Below the pieces are notes generated by a model, which made no database searches, was not told the DNA's origin, and saw nothing but the letters and a program-made list of their open reading frames with translations. Below are positions 6,633 to 8,034 of a stretch of 8,034 nt of DNA, piece by piece. The position numbers and the translations under genes were made by a program. Source of the DNA: Bacteroidota bacterium (lineage in GTDB: Bacteria; Bacteroidota; Bacteroidia; 2-12-FULL-35-15); contig JAIOQD010000704.1 in the NCBI GenBank assembly GCA_021413595.1, forward strand, positions 1 through 8,034, given 5' to 3'. Numbering within the stretch: the stretch's first letter is position 1; every line of letters starts with the position of its first letter.

Positions 6633-7528
6633 CTGAAGGTTTGAAATTTCTTGAAACACTTCAGCCTCCCTATGTATTAAAAGCGGATGGTTTAGCTGGT
6701 GGTAAAGGTGTGGTAATTCCTACCACTTTGGAAGATGCTAAGCAGGAGTTAACAGAAATGCTTGGAAATGCCAAATTTGGCAATGCTTCCAGTAAAGTGG
6801 TGATTGAAGAATTTTTAAAAGGCATTGAACTTTCGGTATTTGTTTTAACAGATGGAAATTCATATAAAATATTACCTTCTGCAAAAGATTACAAGCGTAT
6901 TGGTGAAGGTGATACAGGTTTAAACACCGGTGGAATGGGCGCTATATCTCCGGTTCCGTTTGCAGATGAAGCGTTCATTAAAAAAGTGGAAGAACGGGTT
7001 ATTATCCCTACTATAAATGGTTTGAAGCAGGAAGGTATTGAGTACAAAGGTTTTATTTTTATCGGTTTGATGAATAATAATGGTGAACCTAATGTAATTG
7101 AATACAATGTACGTATGGGGGATCCCGAAACAGAAGTGGTCATTCCACGTATCAAATCTGATTTATTGGATCTTTTTGAAGGAGTTGCCAATGGGAATTT
7201 AAATGAAAAAATTATTGAATTGGATAATCGTTTTGCAACCACTGTAATGCTTGTTGCAGGTGGGTATCCCGAAGAATATAAAAAAGGTGACCTCATAACC
7301 GGATTAGGTCAGGTTGAAGGTAGTATAGCTTTTCAGGCTGGCACAACTTTAAATTCAGAACTTCAAACTGTTACCAATGGTGGACGGGTGATCGCTGTCA
7401 CATCCTATGGTGATACTATGGAAGAGGCTTTGAAAAAATCCTTTTCTAATGCCCAACGTATTGAATATAAAGACAAATATTACCGAAAAGATATCGGAAA
7501 TGATTTGCGTGGATACTATAAAAATTAA
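6593..7528 (+). pseudogene. purD: purD, C-terminal piece (ATP-grasp and C-terminal domains)
   Basis: From CCT at 6593 the PurD sequence continues in a different frame for 311 residues, starting [16 protein letters not shown], with no start codon of its own (the TTG at 6641 is an internal Leu). It carries the ATP-grasp nucleotide loop [14 protein letters not shown] (residues 29-42 of this piece), [17 protein letters not shown] (104-120) and the metal-binding motif [12 protein letters not shown] (172-183). The C-terminal domain then runs to the stop at 7526-7528. With about 28 lost bases restored, the gene would be 1293 bases, or 430 codons plus stop, which agrees with the usual PurD length (E. 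coli 429 residues). The codons on both sides are otherwise well conserved, so the break is recent or artificial. This matters because purD is needed for purine prototrophy. Confidence 0.9.
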
Positions 7529-7536
7529 TCTCCCTA

Positions 7537-7566
7537 CCCTAACAGGGTTTCAAAACCCTGTTAGGG
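7537..7566. repeat. Palindromic repeat, copy 3; possible hairpin at the purD 3' end
   Basis: The arms CCCTAACAGGGTTT (7537-7550) and AAACCCTGTTAGGG (7553-7566) are perfect 14-base complements with the two bases CA between them. The element begins 8 bases after the purD stop. It lacks a clear T run, so it resembles a 3' mRNA-stabilising or REP-like hairpin more than a classical terminator. Confidence 0.85.
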
Positions 7567-7636
7567 GTATATTTACCATTCAATATAGTCAAATTTCGAG
7601 CATCTGTTTCAATAAATCTAACAACTATTGCCATCT

Positions 7637-7652
7637 TGTCAGTTAACTGGCA
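7637..7652. promoter_or_regulatory. 16-bp palindrome upstream of htpG, possible operator
   Basis: TGTCAGTTAACTGGCA is a palindrome with one mismatched pair (T3 against G14). It abuts the sigma-54-like -24 element one base downstream. Such a position would suit a regulator binding next to the promoter, but no known operator consensus was recognised. Confidence 0.35.
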
Positions 7653-7653
7653 C

Positions 7654-7669
7654 TGGCACATGATTTGAA
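7654..7669 (+). promoter_or_regulatory. Sigma-54-type promoter candidate for htpG
   Basis: TGGCACATGATTTGAA aligns to the sigma-54 consensus TGGCACG-N4-TTGCW with the -24 TGGCAC perfect, the spacing exact and TTG of the -12 element present. The C of the -12 GC is replaced by A, and the seventh base is A in place of G. Transcription would begin near 7680, giving a leader of about 40 bases to the htpG ATG. A second TGGCAC at 7648-7653 lies directly in front and lacks a correctly spaced TTG. Confidence 0.5.
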
Positions 7670-7719
7670 ATTGGTTCTACATCAAAAAAAGAGCTATTAA
7701 CCCAAAAATCCAAAATACA

Positions 7720-8034
7720 ATGCAAACCGGTAAAATTAACGTTCAAACCGAAAACATTTTCCCAATCATTAAAAAGTTCCTTTACAGCGATCACGAAATA
7801 TTTTTGCGTGAATTAGTTTCTAATGCTGTTGATGCAACTCAAAAACTAAAAACACTATCTGCCATTGGCGAAGCAAAAGGTGATATTGGCGATCTGAAAG
7901 TGGAAGTTGTTATTGATAAAGAGGCGAAAACGCTTACTATTAAAGATCGTGGAATCGGTATGACTGCCGAAGATATTGAAAAATATATTACTCAAATTGC
8001 ATTTAGTGGGGCTGAAGAATTTGTACAAAAATAC
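7720..8034 (+). CDS. htpG: Molecular chaperone HtpG (Hsp90), 5' part; runs off window
   Basis: HtpG is the cytoplasmic Hsp90 homologue, an ATP-dependent dimeric chaperone that helps client proteins fold under heat and other stress. The 105 residues present cover the start of the N-terminal GHKL ATPase domain: QTENIFPIIKKFLYSDHEIFLRELVSNAVDAT (9-40) holds the ELVSNAVDA helix with the metal-contacting Asn35 and catalytic Glu31, and IKDRGIGM (74-81) is the D-x-G-x-G nucleotide-binding loop. IAFSGAEEF (93-101) is the ATP-lid region, usually I-A-x-S-G-x-x-x-F. The frame is open to the window edge, so the remaining roughly 500 residues lie outside. The ATG at 7720 follows an A-rich leader and gives the family's normal N-terminus. 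Promoter evidence upstream suggests sigma-54 control. Confidence 0.95.
   Translation, partial: MQTGKINVQTENIFPIIKKFLYSDHEIFLRELVSNAVDATQKLKTLSAIGEAKGDIGDLKVEVVIDKEAKTLTIKDRGIGMTAEDIEKYITQIAFSGAEEFVQKY

Noticed and set aside
6889..7296. Minus-strand reading frame of 135 codons
   Set aside because: It lies opposite the ATP-grasp part of purD, whose motifs are unmistakable.
6001..7566. CRISPR array
   Set aside because: There are only three palindromic copies, irregularly spaced by 84 and about 1390 bases, with a gene between them, and no cas genes are visible.

Overview
The window is low-GC DNA that reads as Bacteroidota. The evidence is a secreted protein ending in a type IX secretion (T9SS) type A sorting domain, AT-rich leaders without Shine-Dalgarno sequences, TAnnTTTG-like promoter boxes, and Bacteroidota-style CvpA, PurD and HtpG proteins. 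A finer placement is not possible from sequence reading alone. I see no CRISPR array, transposase, phage gene, tRNA or rRNA.

Layout: (i) 46-1207, minus strand: a conserved small protein of unknown function and a CvpA-family membrane protein, separated by 316 bases without a gene. (ii) 1208-1566: a divergent intergenic region with a candidate promoter. (iii) 1567-3429, plus strand: a T9SS cargo protein whose reading frame is split by one in-frame TAA, so the C-terminal sorting domain is cut off. (iv) 3452-3487: a strong bidirectional terminator between convergent genes. (v) 3517-5921, minus strand: two tandem GT-B glycosyltransferases, probably for cell-surface polysaccharide or glycan synthesis, separated by a palindromic CACAGAG-type repeat element. 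(vi) 5922-6263: intergenic, with two copies of a second palindromic repeat. (vii) 6264-7528, plus strand: purD (GAR synthetase, purine synthesis), disrupted by an apparent net deletion of about 28 nt, with a third copy of the palindrome just after its stop. (viii) 7720-8034, plus strand: the 5' end of htpG (Hsp90), preceded by a near-consensus sigma-54-type promoter and an adjacent 16-bp palindrome.

The genes are mostly unrelated housekeeping and surface functions, and I do not find a coherent new multi-gene system. The most informative signals are the two broken reading frames (T9SS protein and purD), the glycosyltransferase that can only start at TTG, the sigma-54-like promoter of htpG, and the two families of intergenic palindromic repeats. 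The lesions could be true mutations or assembly errors, and the sequence alone cannot separate these.
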